Positions 16,356 through 24,266 of a stretch of 64,000 nt of DNA are shown here, in pieces (positions within the stretch are counted from its first letter, which is position 1; every line of letters begins with the position of its first letter). This DNA is from FEB-12 sp964503315 (GTDB lineage Bacteria; Zixibacteria; MSB-5A5; GN15; FEB-12), in NCBI GenBank assembly GCA_964503315.1, contig CAZCZL010000001.1, forward strand, positions 124,001 through 188,000. Direction: 5' to 3'. The translations under genes and the position numbers were made by a program. The notes under the pieces were generated by a model. The model did no database searches, was not told where the DNA came from, and saw only the letters and a list, made by a program, of their open reading frames with translations.

Positions 16356-16471
16356 CGCAGCAGACATCCCCGTCTGCCCGGTCTTTTGTCTGGGTTGTAG
16401 GTCGGGCTGAATACGGCGACTCAATCGCGAACCAAGATCTCAATCACCGTGCCAAGCATGAAACCCGACAC
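16356..16471. repeat. Imperfect direct repeat, copy 2
   Basis: Second copy of the unit at 16192-16305. The first half (to GTCGGGCTGAAT) is almost identical; the second half, ending in AGCATGAA-CCCGACA, is diverged. Confidence 0.8.
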
Positions 16472-16935
16472 TTCCCTCAATTCCCCTCCCTTTCTGCTTT
16501 GTCTTACAACCGCTAGTGCTTCTTAATGCCGGCCTATTAATAGGGGGACTACTTTACGAAACAGAACCCTCCAATAAAGAAAGTTCGAATACGATCATGA
16601 TCGACTACTCCCTCGCCGCGAAAAAACAAGACTCTCTTCTCCCCCTCGACCGATGAACGCCAACCACTTGATGGTTGCAAATTGCATCCAATTTCGCCAA
16701 CCCATTGCCTCGTATCCCTATGATGGTTGCACACAGCAACCATACCGTGAACTGCATACTTTTTCATCTCCCCCTCCCTAGCCGCGGAAATCGTCATCAC
16801 GAGCTTTGCCGTCCCGTGCACTCGTTCTCAATCGCGACTTCTCGATGGCAAAGCGTCGTGATCTCAACTCAATCGGGCTGAGCGAAGCCTGCCCTGAACT
16901 TGATTCAGGGTCGAAGCCCACACCTTCCCCCCGCA
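16472..16935. repeat. Non-coding remainder of the repeat region, with one more family B hairpin
   Basis: No credible gene. At 16875-16919 there is a family B repeat with GGGCT / AGCCC outer arms, GAGCGAAG and TCGA flanks and the inner palindrome CCCTGAACTTGATTCAGGG. Short ORFs on both strands here lack ribosome binding sites and run through the repeats. Confidence 0.6.
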
Positions 16936-16969
16936 CACAAAAAAACGGAGACCCTCTCGGGTCTCCGTT
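16936..16969 (-). terminator. Terminator of the OmpA/TSP3 gene
   Basis: Minus-strand AACGGAGACC / GGTCTCCGTT stem followed by seven T, about 24 bp after the stop codon. Confidence 0.92.
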
Positions 16970-16992
16970 CATACCATCGATCGTCTCGCGTC

Positions 16993-18216
16993 CTATTCGA
17001 CCGATTCGATCTCCACGCGACGATTCGCCTGACGTCCCTCTTCGGTGTTGTTGTCACCGACGAAGTACTTCGGATCCTCGCCATAACCGCGTGATTTCAT
17101 CCGGCCCTTGTCCACACCCTTGCCGGCCAGATAGTCGAGCACCGCTTTCGCGCGATTCTCGGACAACCGCTTGTTCAACGCTTCGCTGCCGCGATCGTCG
17201 GTGAAACCGCCGATCGAGACTTTGATATCCTTGAACTCGTTCAAAGTCTGCGCGATCGCGTCCAGCTTGGTCTTCGACGCATCATCCATCTCATACGAGT
17301 TGGTGGCGAAGAGGATGTTCAGTGTGATCTTCTCACCCTTCTGGATCAGCTTCGGGCAGCCGTTCTCATCGACCGGAATTCCCTGCGCGGTGCCGGGGCA
17401 CTTGTCTTTGTAATCCGGCACGCCGTCACCATCGGAATCCTTCGGGCAGCCATTCTCGTCAACCGGAGCGCCGGCCGGAGTATTCGGGCAGCGATCCTTG
17501 TCATCCGTCACACCGTCACCATCCGAATCCTTTGGGCAACCGTTGGCATCAACGGCCACACCCGACGGAGTCCCGGGGCACTTATCCATATCATCTGTCA
17601 CGCCGTCACCGTCGGAGTCCATCTTCTTCGGGCATCCGTCGTTATCGACCGCGGTCCCTTTGGGAGTTCCTGGGCACTTGTCGCGGTCATCTGTGACACC
17701 GTCGCCGTCGGAGTCTTTCGGCGCCGGGGCCGGGGTCGCACCAAAGTACGGATACTCTTTCACGTACGGGCGATTGTCCAGATTATCCGGCACGCCATCC
17801 CAATCGGAATCGAGATCGGCCGGCTGTGTCTTCGGATCTACGCGCATCGGCGCGGTGCCGTTGTACAGCGTCATGACATACGGGCGCATGTCGATCTTGT
17901 CCGCCAGGCCGTCGCCATCGGTGTCGACGCCTTCAGCGGCAAGCATCGGATGAGACATCGGCTTCTGTCCGACATTCGGATATTCCTGCACATACGGACG
18001 GTTGTCGAATACATCCGGCACGCCGTCATTGTCGGAATCCTGACTCGATGACTGGGCGGCAGGATTCTGGCGTTCGGCCGAGGTATTGTTGTAATAGCCG
18101 GCGACCGTCGGACGACGATCCAGTGCGTCCGGCAAGCCATCGTTATCCATGTCCTTGGTGAATGCCATTGGCACTGCCATCAGCAATAACAGCAGAGCTA
18201 TGAGCGTTGATTTCAC
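16993..18216 (-). CDS. OmpA-family protein with thrombospondin type 3 repeats
   Basis: A 407-residue envelope protein that probably anchors the outer membrane to peptidoglycan. The GTG at 18216 is chosen because AAGGAGG lies 6 bases upstream and it begins a clean signal peptide (VKSTLIALLLLLMAVPMAFT); the ATG at 18255 has no such site. Residues about 20-270 hold repeated calcium-binding DxDxDGxxD units (DSDGDGVTDDKDRCPNTP), first widely spaced with RPYV motifs, then in tight tandem. The C-terminal 110 residues are an OmpA-C domain (GFTDDRGSEALNKRLSENRA, then NRRVEI) with the Asp and Arg that bind diaminopimelate. Confidence 0.95.
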   Translation of the reverse strand: MKSTLIALLLLLMAVPMAFTKDMDNDGLPDALDRRPTVAGYYNNTSAERQNPAAQSSSQDSDNDGVPDVFDNRPYVQEYPNVGQKPMSHPMLAAEGVDTDGDGLADKIDMRPYVMTLYNGTAPMRVDPKTQPADLDSDWDGVPDNLDNRPYVKEYPYFGATPAPAPKDSDGDGVTDDRDKCPGTPKGTAVDNDGCPKKMDSDGDGVTDDMDKCPGTPSGVAVDANGCPKDSDGDGVTDDKDRCPNTPAGAPVDENGCPKDSDGDGVPDYKDKCPGTAQGIPVDENGCPKLIQKGEKITLNILFATNSYEMDDASKTKLDAIAQTLNEFKDIKVSIGGFTDDRGSEALNKRLSENRAKAVLDYLAGKGVDKGRMKSRGYGEDPKYFVGDNNTEEGRQANRRVEIESVE

Positions 18217-18463
18217 GAGAGACCTCCTTGGTGTCTTCAATAGTTGAGAGTCCAATTATCTATATCATTCTCGTATTCGTACATATTGCCGCAGGGATAC
18301 CCCTAATGTGGATATTTCCGCGGCTCTTAAGCAACATTTAACCTTGAGAATTCACCCCTTGCGTCTCCGCGGAACACGTGCCGTAGTCCAACATTCACTT
18401 GCTCCAAGTTAGCTTCGGGCATCTGACAGATCCCGCTAACTCATTATCTTCGAGACAATTAAG

Positions 18464-18550
18464 CGGAGAGGCAGGGATTCGAACCCTGGGGCCCCTTACG
18501 GAACCAACTGCTTAGCAGGCAGCTGCCTTCAGCCACTCGGCCACCTCTCC
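18464..18550 (-). tRNA. tRNA-Ser (GCT anticodon)
   Basis: 87 nt, class II with a long variable arm. The acceptor stem is GGAGAGG / CCTCTCC with discriminator G, the anticodon loop is CTGCTAA, and the T-loop is TTCGAAT. CCA is not encoded. It lies just downstream of the end of the flagellar supercluster. Confidence 0.95.
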
Positions 18551-18626
18551 TCTATGCTCAAGTAAAATTGGAGTGGCAATATAGACCAGTTGAGGTAACC
18601 AGACAAGCGGTTTCTGGGGAAAAGAC

Positions 18627-20042
18627 TTACGCCTTGGCAGGCGTAAGTTGCGACATGACAACCTGATGCCCTTCCAGCAGCAGTTTGCATTCGCGCAGAT
18701 CTTCGACGATCTCTCGGTAGATCAGTCCAAAATAGGCCTTCACACCGGTGTAGAGATTCTCCTCCGCGATAATGCGGGCATCGCGAAGTTCCTGAAGTTT
18801 GATCTCGACTTCCTGACGTTGCTTCTCCAGCGATTCCAAGTTGGTCGGGAAATCTTTCTGAAACGCCTCGAGCTTTTGCAGCGCGGCCAGTTTGTCCGGA
18901 CCAAGTTTGCCGTCCATCTGCAGACGATACAAACCGTACAGCGCCTCTTTGACCCGCTGGCTGTCCGACCGTAGACGCGTTATCTCTTTATTGATCTCAT
19001 AGTGCTTCAACATCAGCTCAGCGTTGTACGCTACGCGAAGCACCGTCAAGGTCCCGGCATCCGAACCAAGCACTGCGGACCTGATCTCTTTCACTGCGCG
19101 AGTTTCGCCGCCGACGATCTTGCCATGCTTCCCTTTGACCACCACCGACCCGCGCGCCGTGGCATTGCAATTGATCAGCTCACCACCGACAGTCAGGTCG
19201 CCGCCGCTGATTATGCTCTGTCCCTCGGCGAATTTCAGCGTAATATTCCCGTCAGCCACCATCTTGCCGTGACCGTTGCCGAAGAATCCCCCCTTGATCA
19301 TGATATTCCCTTTGACGTTCACGACGCAGTCTTCGACATTCCCATTCACTTCCAGGTCGCCGTCGACCGTTACATTGAATCCCGCCTTAATATCCCCGGT
19401 CACCTTGAGCGAGCCGCGGCAGTCGAGATTCCCCACATTGTGGTCGACATCGCCGCTGATAAGCATCGTGTCTTTGACCGAGATCTCGCCGTGACGATAG
19501 ACGATCGCTCCCGGCACCGCCGCCATTAGCGATAGACCATCATCGGATATCTTTGTATTGGCGCCGTTACGGAACGGAAGATCTCGTCCCGATGCCCCAC
19601 TTACTTCTTTGCCGGTAACCGTCATCCCGGGAATACCGTCGGTCGGTAGTGAGCGAATAGCCAGGACCTGCCCGGCCTCGGCGTTTTGGATGAAGTGAAT
19701 ATCCTTATAATCGATATGCCCGCGGCCGTCGACATTCGGGCTGTGATTGTTAGAGGGATTGAATTTGTATTCGAATCGAGTGTTCTCCCCCTTGACCGGT
19801 GGAGTCCCCTGCGCGACCACCATCGGAGTATTGAAGGTCTCATTGGCGAGCGCGGCTTCGATCGCTTCCTGCTTTATCCCGAACGTGACGCCCGCCTTGT
19901 TCAGGTCAGCGAGTATCTCGTCGAGCGTCGGTGGGAATTCACCGTCGGTGGGGGGATAAATGACCATCAGGGCAGTCATCGAATCCTTCGAAACCGTCAC
20001 GCGCGTCCGTTGACGCTGGGTTGTCGAAGTGGTTTCTGCCAT
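18627..20042 (-). CDS. FapA / DUF342 family protein
   Basis: A 471-residue protein of the FapA (DUF342) family. The middle part (about residues 110-320) is a polymer of short beta-turns (SGDVDHNVGNLDCRGSL, GDLEVNGNVEDC, GGDLTVGGELINC) that forms a right-handed beta-solenoid. The C-terminal part (about 350-450) is a coiled coil (LEKQRQEVEIKLQELRDA). Some family members affect polar flagellar localisation or cell-surface assembly. It is the last gene of the flagellar supercluster, 16 bp after the receiver gene. The residues before 100 form the usual N-terminal domain. No membrane segment is seen. Confidence 0.85.
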   Translation of the reverse strand: MAETTSTTQRQRTRVTVSKDSMTALMVIYPPTDGEFPPTLDEILADLNKAGVTFGIKQEAIEAALANETFNTPMVVAQGTPPVKGENTRFEYKFNPSNNHSPNVDGRGHIDYKDIHFIQNAEAGQVLAIRSLPTDGIPGMTVTGKEVSGASGRDLPFRNGANTKISDDGLSLMAAVPGAIVYRHGEISVKDTMLISGDVDHNVGNLDCRGSLKVTGDIKAGFNVTVDGDLEVNGNVEDCVVNVKGNIMIKGGFFGNGHGKMVADGNITLKFAEGQSIISGGDLTVGGELINCNATARGSVVVKGKHGKIVGGETRAVKEIRSAVLGSDAGTLTVLRVAYNAELMLKHYEINKEITRLRSDSQRVKEALYGLYRLQMDGKLGPDKLAALQKLEAFQKDFPTNLESLEKQRQEVEIKLQELRDARIIAEENLYTGVKAYFGLIYREIVEDLRECKLLLEGHQVVMSQLTPAKA

Positions 20043-20058
20043 CGGTCATTACTCCATA

Positions 20059-20466
20059 TCACGCGAGCGGTTCGGCGGCCCGGGCGGCGGCGGACATGAT
20101 CCGCCAATAGGCCCGCTCGACCACCAGTGAGATCTCAAAACTCTTGAATGGCTTCGTGATATATTCGTCCGCGCCCAACAGGAGCGCGTCTTTGACCGTA
20201 AACGTGTCGCCATATGCCGTCATCATGATCACCCCGATCTCGGGGTATTTCGCTTTCACTATCTTCAGCAGCTCAAACCCGTTCAGTTTGGGCATCTTGA
20301 TATCCGACAGAACGATCGCCACCTGCTCCGTTTCCAGAACCTGCAACGCGGCTTCGCCATCTTCGGCCGTTCGAACCCTATATCCGTCCCGTAGCAGGAT
20401 CTTCTCCAGCAGCGAACGCATCATCGGTTCATCATCAACCGCGAGGACGGTGATCGACGTTTTCAT
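20059..20466 (-). CDS. Stand-alone response regulator receiver
   Basis: A 135-residue CheY-like receiver. It starts at the ATG at 20466 (GGGAG 7 bases upstream); the longer frame to 20511 has no site. The acidic pocket DDE, the phosphorylated Asp in LSDIKMPKLNG, the Thr of MTAYG and the Lys of TKPFK are all present, so it should accept phosphate. No output domain follows. It lies 54 bp after a second receiver gene and before fapA in the tail of the flagellar cluster. The partner kinase is not visible in the window. Confidence 0.92.
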   Translation of the reverse strand: MKTSITVLAVDDEPMMRSLLEKILLRDGYRVRTAEDGEAALQVLETEQVAIVLSDIKMPKLNGFELLKIVKAKYPEIGVIMMTAYGDTFTVKDALLLGADEYITKPFKSFEISLVVERAYWRIMSAAARAAEPLA

Positions 20467-20520
20467 TCTATGGCTCCCATTTTGCTCATATTCGATGTGA
20501 CGGCCGTCCAACGGACCGGC

Positions 20521-20952
20521 TCACACATACTCCCGCGTTGACAGCAGCGCGGATCCTATTTCATGCATGAAATCCTCAAGCATGACCGGTTTGTACAGAA
20601 CGCGGCAGGCGCCCATGACGCCCGCTTCGCGGATCAGCTTGTCGGTCGCGTTGCCGGTAATGATGATCACCGGGAGCTGCGGCGCGACCTTCTTGATCTC
20701 CACCAGAGCATCTAACCCGGAGAGTTCCGGCATGACCAGGTCCATCGTCACCAGATCATACGATACTTTTTGTACCTGCTGAATCGCCTCGGTCCCGTCG
20801 AGGGCCAGGTCGATCTCAAACGCGTTGGTCAGATTGCAGTAATCGCGGAACACTTCCCGCACATACCGCTCGTCATCGACGATCAGGATCTTGAATGGAC
20901 GGCCGCGCTCCGCGGCAGCGCGAGCGAGCTTGTCAATGGCTGTTTCCTGCAT
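20521..20952 (-). CDS. Stand-alone response regulator receiver with N-terminal extension
   Basis: 143 residues. After about 20 residues of helix the receiver begins (FKILIVDDERYVREVF); the phosphorylation site is in MDLVMPELSG, with Thr in IITGNATD and Lys in YKPVM. It is CheY-like in size, so it may act on the motor through FliM, or on the GAF/helical proteins just upstream. The second receiver at 20059-20466 differs clearly in sequence. AAAGGATG lies before the ATG. Confidence 0.9.
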   Translation of the reverse strand: MQETAIDKLARAAAERGRPFKILIVDDERYVREVFRDYCNLTNAFEIDLALDGTEAIQQVQKVSYDLVTMDLVMPELSGLDALVEIKKVAPQLPVIIITGNATDKLIREAGVMGACRVLYKPVMLEDFMHEIGSALLSTREYV

Positions 20953-21081
20953 GCCAATTCATCCTTTACTGCAAAAAGATCATTGCCCGGATATACCGGA
21001 CAAAAGACTGCCGTTACGTCAGGTATCGACAGAACCTGAGATTCCTTGATGTATCATCGACTTATCGGTCGACTGACCGAT

Positions 21082-21477
21082 TCAGGCACGAAACTCTTTG
21101 GACTCCGCCAGAGTGGTCAGGATCTCCCCGCACTGGTCGAGGATCGACCGAAGTCGTTGCTCTGTGCGGTCCTGCGGGACCTTGCCGGATGGTACGTCAT
21201 ATATCATCCGTTCCATATTCCGGGCCGCGTTCAGAATCGCCGTCAGTTCCTGAACCACGCGAACCGTCCCGTTCACCAGCTTGATAAAATCCGGTTCCAT
21301 CTGGTTCAGCTTCTCGGACTGAGTCTGGCTTTTCACCTTCGCGAGGTAAATAGCCAGGTTCAGTGCCAGAGTGCGAACCTCTTCACTGAGATTGTCGACA
21401 TCTTCGACGAGCGTGAGGGAACGTTGATGTTTGCGATCGATCGTCGCTGATTTCTGCGTGGGTGTATCTTCAGTCAT
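21082..21477 (-). CDS. Small helical protein, unknown function
   Basis: A 131-residue, probably all-helical protein with heptad-like patterns (VEDVDNLSEEVRTLALNLAI, VVQELTAILNAARNMERMIY). No family recognised. It lies 16 bp after the GAF/dimerisation-helix protein and 129 bp before a receiver gene. Its shape would suit a four-helix bundle or a phosphotransfer/docking partner, but there is no clear phosphotransfer His motif. A 7-bp inverted repeat (ATCGGTC/GACCGAT) at 21064-21081 touches its stop codon. Confidence 0.7.
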   Translation of the reverse strand: MTEDTPTQKSATIDRKHQRSLTLVEDVDNLSEEVRTLALNLAIYLAKVKSQTQSEKLNQMEPDFIKLVNGTVRVVQELTAILNAARNMERMIYDVPSGKVPQDRTEQRLRSILDQCGEILTTLAESKEFRA

Positions 21478-21493
21478 GCATCTCTCTTCGTGG

Positions 21494-22354
21494 TTACGCT
21501 TTCGAGCGAGTGAGCGTGATTGTCTCGTGCTCGCGTCCCTGCCCCTGCCTGGCGAGCTTCAGCAATGTCTGGTTGACCGAGAGAATACGCAGCGCCGCCT
21601 CTTCCATCCGCCGGAAGCGTGACAGCTCTTTCTGCGTCCCCGCGGCCCGACTGGCGACCAGGCACTGCACATGCCCGATGATCACGGCCAGGGCTTCATT
21701 CACCTCATGATTGAGAGCGATCATCTTACCCGCTACCGATGTCAATTCGCGTCCGGCAGCGATATCACTGGAACTGTCGGACAGAGTTCGATTGAGTCGC
21801 TCTATCTCGCGCGTGGCGCTCTCCAGCCGTTTGCAGAAAAGATACCGTTCCAAGGACGCGGTCAGGACGTCATTGATCGAAGCGACCAGTTCCGATGACT
21901 CGGTATCAAGGCCACCTGCGGCTTTGGCGCCGACAACCAGCACGCCCAATGGCGCCGAGCCAATAGGGAGCGGTGTCGCCAGCATACTCGCGAAATCTCT
22001 ATCCGGATCGAACGACAAATTGGTCGAACGATTCTTCAGGACCAGCGGCTTCTGTTGCAGAGCGGCCCAGCCGGTCAATCCCTGACCTTGCCCTATGGCC
22101 AGAAAGCCGGTCAGTTCCACGCTTCGTCCTACTGAGACCAGTTCGTTCAACTGCTGGTGTCGCGAATCGAATTGATAGACGGTCAGCGCGTCGGCGCCGA
22201 GAGCCTGTTGTATCTCCTGCAGGATCGCCGTTAGTGTCGACAACGAGGCAGGTTTGGTTCGCGACAGGCGCGCCAGTGTATCGACCAGTCCGACTTTGGC
22301 GCGCGATCTCCGCGGCTTGCTACTTTTTGGTTTGCGGCTGCGAGACGTACTCAC
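21494..22354 (-). CDS. GAF-domain protein with kinase-like dimerisation helix but no ATPase domain
   Basis: 286 residues. A basic N-terminus (about 25 residues) is followed by a GAF sensor domain (about residues 35-185, with IGQGQGLTGWAALQQKPLVLKN). A helical region (about 215-275) contains NHEVNEALAVIIGHVQCL, which looks like the H-box of a histidine kinase dimerisation domain. The protein stops there: no N-, G1- or G2-box ATPase motifs. The start is GTG with GGGAGG 7 bases upstream and overlaps the preceding gene by 35 bases. It may be a truncated kinase or a scaffold acted on by another kinase. Confidence 0.8.
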   Translation of the reverse strand: MSTSRSRKPKSSKPRRSRAKVGLVDTLARLSRTKPASLSTLTAILQEIQQALGADALTVYQFDSRHQQLNELVSVGRSVELTGFLAIGQGQGLTGWAALQQKPLVLKNRSTNLSFDPDRDFASMLATPLPIGSAPLGVLVVGAKAAGGLDTESSELVASINDVLTASLERYLFCKRLESATREIERLNRTLSDSSSDIAAGRELTSVAGKMIALNHEVNEALAVIIGHVQCLVASRAAGTQKELSRFRRMEEAALRILSVNQTLLKLARQGQGREHETITLTRSKA

Positions 22355-22952
22355 GGTCGTTCCTCCCTATCGGGCCACGGACATTCTCGATTATCTGATT
22401 GACCAGCTTGTCTTCGAGGTCGTCGAAAAATTGCATCTTGTCTGGTGCGGTTAACAGCAGGTCAGGGTCATTCTTGTTGTCATCCATGGTCGCCTGCCAG
22501 GCACGCGGCCCGACCTGCTCCACCTTGAACGGCACTGCTCGAACCTGTTTGCTGCGCGTGACATCGATGAGTCGAAGTTCCCCTTCGATCACCCCCCAGG
22601 TCTCGAACTTGTGGAACAGAAGCGGGATATGGAAACTCTTCCGCTTTTCCAGGCGCTCACTCTGTACCACTACAACGACCACATACTGCGCCTGATAGGC
22701 GCGTGCCCAATCGGCTATCGCCTGATCGTCAAGTTCGTCTGCAGGAAATGGCTCATCGAGTGCTCCGACCGGTTTCGCCTCACGCACCTGTAGACTGGCG
22801 TCGCGTGTCAGAATAGTCGCGAGCTTTGGATACATGCGCGAGTTGCTCCATGCTGGGGTCGACTGCTCGACATGGATCATCACCAGTCGATCGCCGGCCG
22901 ACACCGAAGCGGCCAACAACAATGCGCCGATGAACAGACTAAAACACTTCAT
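22320..22952 (-). CDS. Secreted protein of unknown function
   Basis: A 210-residue protein with a signal peptide (MKCFSLFIGALLLAASVSAG). The mature part has an alternating alpha/beta pattern (ADWARAYQAQYVVVVVVQ, then GELRLIDVTRSKQVRAVPF) reminiscent of the fold of periplasmic assembly factors such as FlgT or CsgG-like domains; this is only an impression from pattern. Its first 14 bases overlap the PilZ gene and its last 35 bases overlap the GAF gene, so it belongs to the operon. A periplasmic flagellar accessory role is possible. Confidence 0.7.
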   Translation of the reverse strand: MKCFSLFIGALLLAASVSAGDRLVMIHVEQSTPAWSNSRMYPKLATILTRDASLQVREAKPVGALDEPFPADELDDQAIADWARAYQAQYVVVVVVQSERLEKRKSFHIPLLFHKFETWGVIEGELRLIDVTRSKQVRAVPFKVEQVGPRAWQATMDDNKNDPDLLLTAPDKMQFFDDLEDKLVNQIIENVRGPIGRNDREYVSQPQTKK

Positions 22953-23481
22953 GGCCGTTGCCGGTCCCCTTCTGCTGGGTCTGCTTCACATACTTGTTTA
23001 ACACGCGGCGCACGGACTCATCAAACGCCACCAACTGATTGGAGAGTTGACCCAGCTCCTCGCGGGTGAACAGATCGTTCAGATCCTCGCGGGTGATGAA
23101 CTCTATACCGACCAGATATCCTTCTTCATCGTCATCAACTCGCTTGACCAGGCCAAGCACATTTTCCACACTCTCGACATCCTGCAGCGTAAAGCGCATG
23201 GTCACCACATCCCCTTCGTTCACCGGCTGCTGGACTTCCACCAGCACGCCATTGGCGGAGATGTTGTAGATCAGGCCATCGATCACGCGACGCTCACCGT
23301 TCGGCCAATACTGGCCGCCGATGTCGCGGATCTTGCGCAATTGCATCGGCGATGAGATCTCGAGCCGAACGTACCGTCTCCGTTCATCGCGTTCCAGTTT
23401 GAACGGGCGAGCGACTGTCATCGTCTCCGTTTCGGTTCCGACTTCCTGAATGAACTTGACGCGGTCTTGTTGACGTGACAT
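22939..23481 (-). CDS. PilZ-domain protein (c-di-GMP receptor candidate)
   Basis: 180 residues. The PilZ domain occupies about residues 30-140, with the arginine motif RRRYVRLE and the second motif NISANGV (NxSxxG), both needed to bind c-di-GMP. An acidic segment and a C-terminal helix follow (LFTREELGQLSNQLVAFDESVRR). It is the last of three consecutive PilZ genes in transcription order. Its likely role is to couple c-di-GMP to flagellar function. Confidence 0.88.
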   Translation of the reverse strand: MSRQQDRVKFIQEVGTETETMTVARPFKLERDERRRYVRLEISSPMQLRKIRDIGGQYWPNGERRVIDGLIYNISANGVLVEVQQPVNEGDVVTMRFTLQDVESVENVLGLVKRVDDDEEGYLVGIEFITREDLNDLFTREELGQLSNQLVAFDESVRRVLNKYVKQTQQKGTGNGHEVF

Positions 23482-23494
23482 AACGATCCTCTTT

Positions 23495-24265
23495 TTACAG
23501 TAGCGGGTTATTGGTCTCAGGCGTCCATGCCTGAATGACTTTATTCAAGCGCTCGCGATCTATCACCGAATAGCTGAATACCACCGGAGGCAACTCGCGC
23601 GCGGTTGTTGGCGGAAGAATTCGGCCGGCCACTTCCTTGGTCACAAACTCGACCCCGACCCGGTACTTGTTCTCCTGGGTTGGATGACAGTGCCGCACCT
23701 GACCCAGTATCAGACTGGGAAACACGGATTCTTTGAGACAGATATTCATGAGCAGGTAGACATCCCGCTCCAGATACCCGGGGACATCAAGCAGGACGCC
23801 GCCGGACGAAAAGTTCTGAGTGGAGGTTCCGATCCAGCGAAGTCTCGCCAGATTCTTGCGCGAGAAGGTACTCATCGGGAATGGCGCCAGGCGAACTTCG
23901 GTCGAAAGCTCTACACGGCGATGGCGGCGTTGCGACAACGGGACGACCTTTTCGTCGATATGGAACGTACAACGTCCACCCGCGGTCCGCTTCAGGATCG
24001 CCTTCACCGAGACATCCTGCCCCTTGTACGGGAACTGGATCACCACATGCTGATTGTTCACCAGATTCTCGAGCGCGTTCTGGCGCCCGATCCCATCGAC
24101 CAGCATCTGGCGACCGGTGATCGAGACGACACGCGTGCGCATCTCTTTACCGGGGCATTGCTCGGAAAACAGATTGATCTCTCGACCGACGAGGTAGGAG
24201 AGGTCAAGCAATTCTCCCAGGATACTGACGGTTTGGGAAGCGAGCTGGGGCATCTGATCGGACAT
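23495..24265 (-). CDS. PilZ-domain protein, YcgR-like
   Basis: 256 residues with the two-domain layout of YcgR-type flagellar brakes: an N-terminal domain (about 20-110; VVSITGRQMLVDGIGRQNAL, VVIQFPYKGQDVSVKAIL) and a PilZ domain with RRHRRVEL and NFSSGGVLL. Both c-di-GMP motifs are intact. YcgR proteins slow or bias the motor when c-di-GMP is high. It is separated by 1 bp from the next PilZ gene, so the two are translationally close. Confidence 0.9.
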   Translation of the reverse strand: MSDQMPQLASQTVSILGELLDLSYLVGREINLFSEQCPGKEMRTRVVSITGRQMLVDGIGRQNALENLVNNQHVVIQFPYKGQDVSVKAILKRTAGGRCTFHIDEKVVPLSQRRHRRVELSTEVRLAPFPMSTFSRKNLARLRWIGTSTQNFSSGGVLLDVPGYLERDVYLLMNICLKESVFPSLILGQVRHCHPTQENKYRVGVEFVTKEVAGRILPPTTARELPPVVFSYSVIDRERLNKVIQAWTPETNNPLL

Positions 24266-24266
24266 C

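Noticed and set aside
16192..16471. Possible CRISPR array
   Set aside because: Only two long imperfect copies with one spacer-like gap; no short regular repeats and no cas genes.
16549..16821. Minus-strand ORF of 90 codons in the repeat region
   Set aside because: No ribosome binding site, no recognisable fold, lies in non-coding repeat sequence.
17400..17720. Tandem DNA repeats
   Set aside because: They encode the thrombospondin type 3 calcium-binding repeats of the OmpA-family protein, so they are protein repeats.
21046..21066. Sigma-28-like -10 box (ACCGATAA) before the receiver genes
   Set aside because: The matching TAAA -35 box is missing at the right distance; the sequence is part of an inverted repeat.
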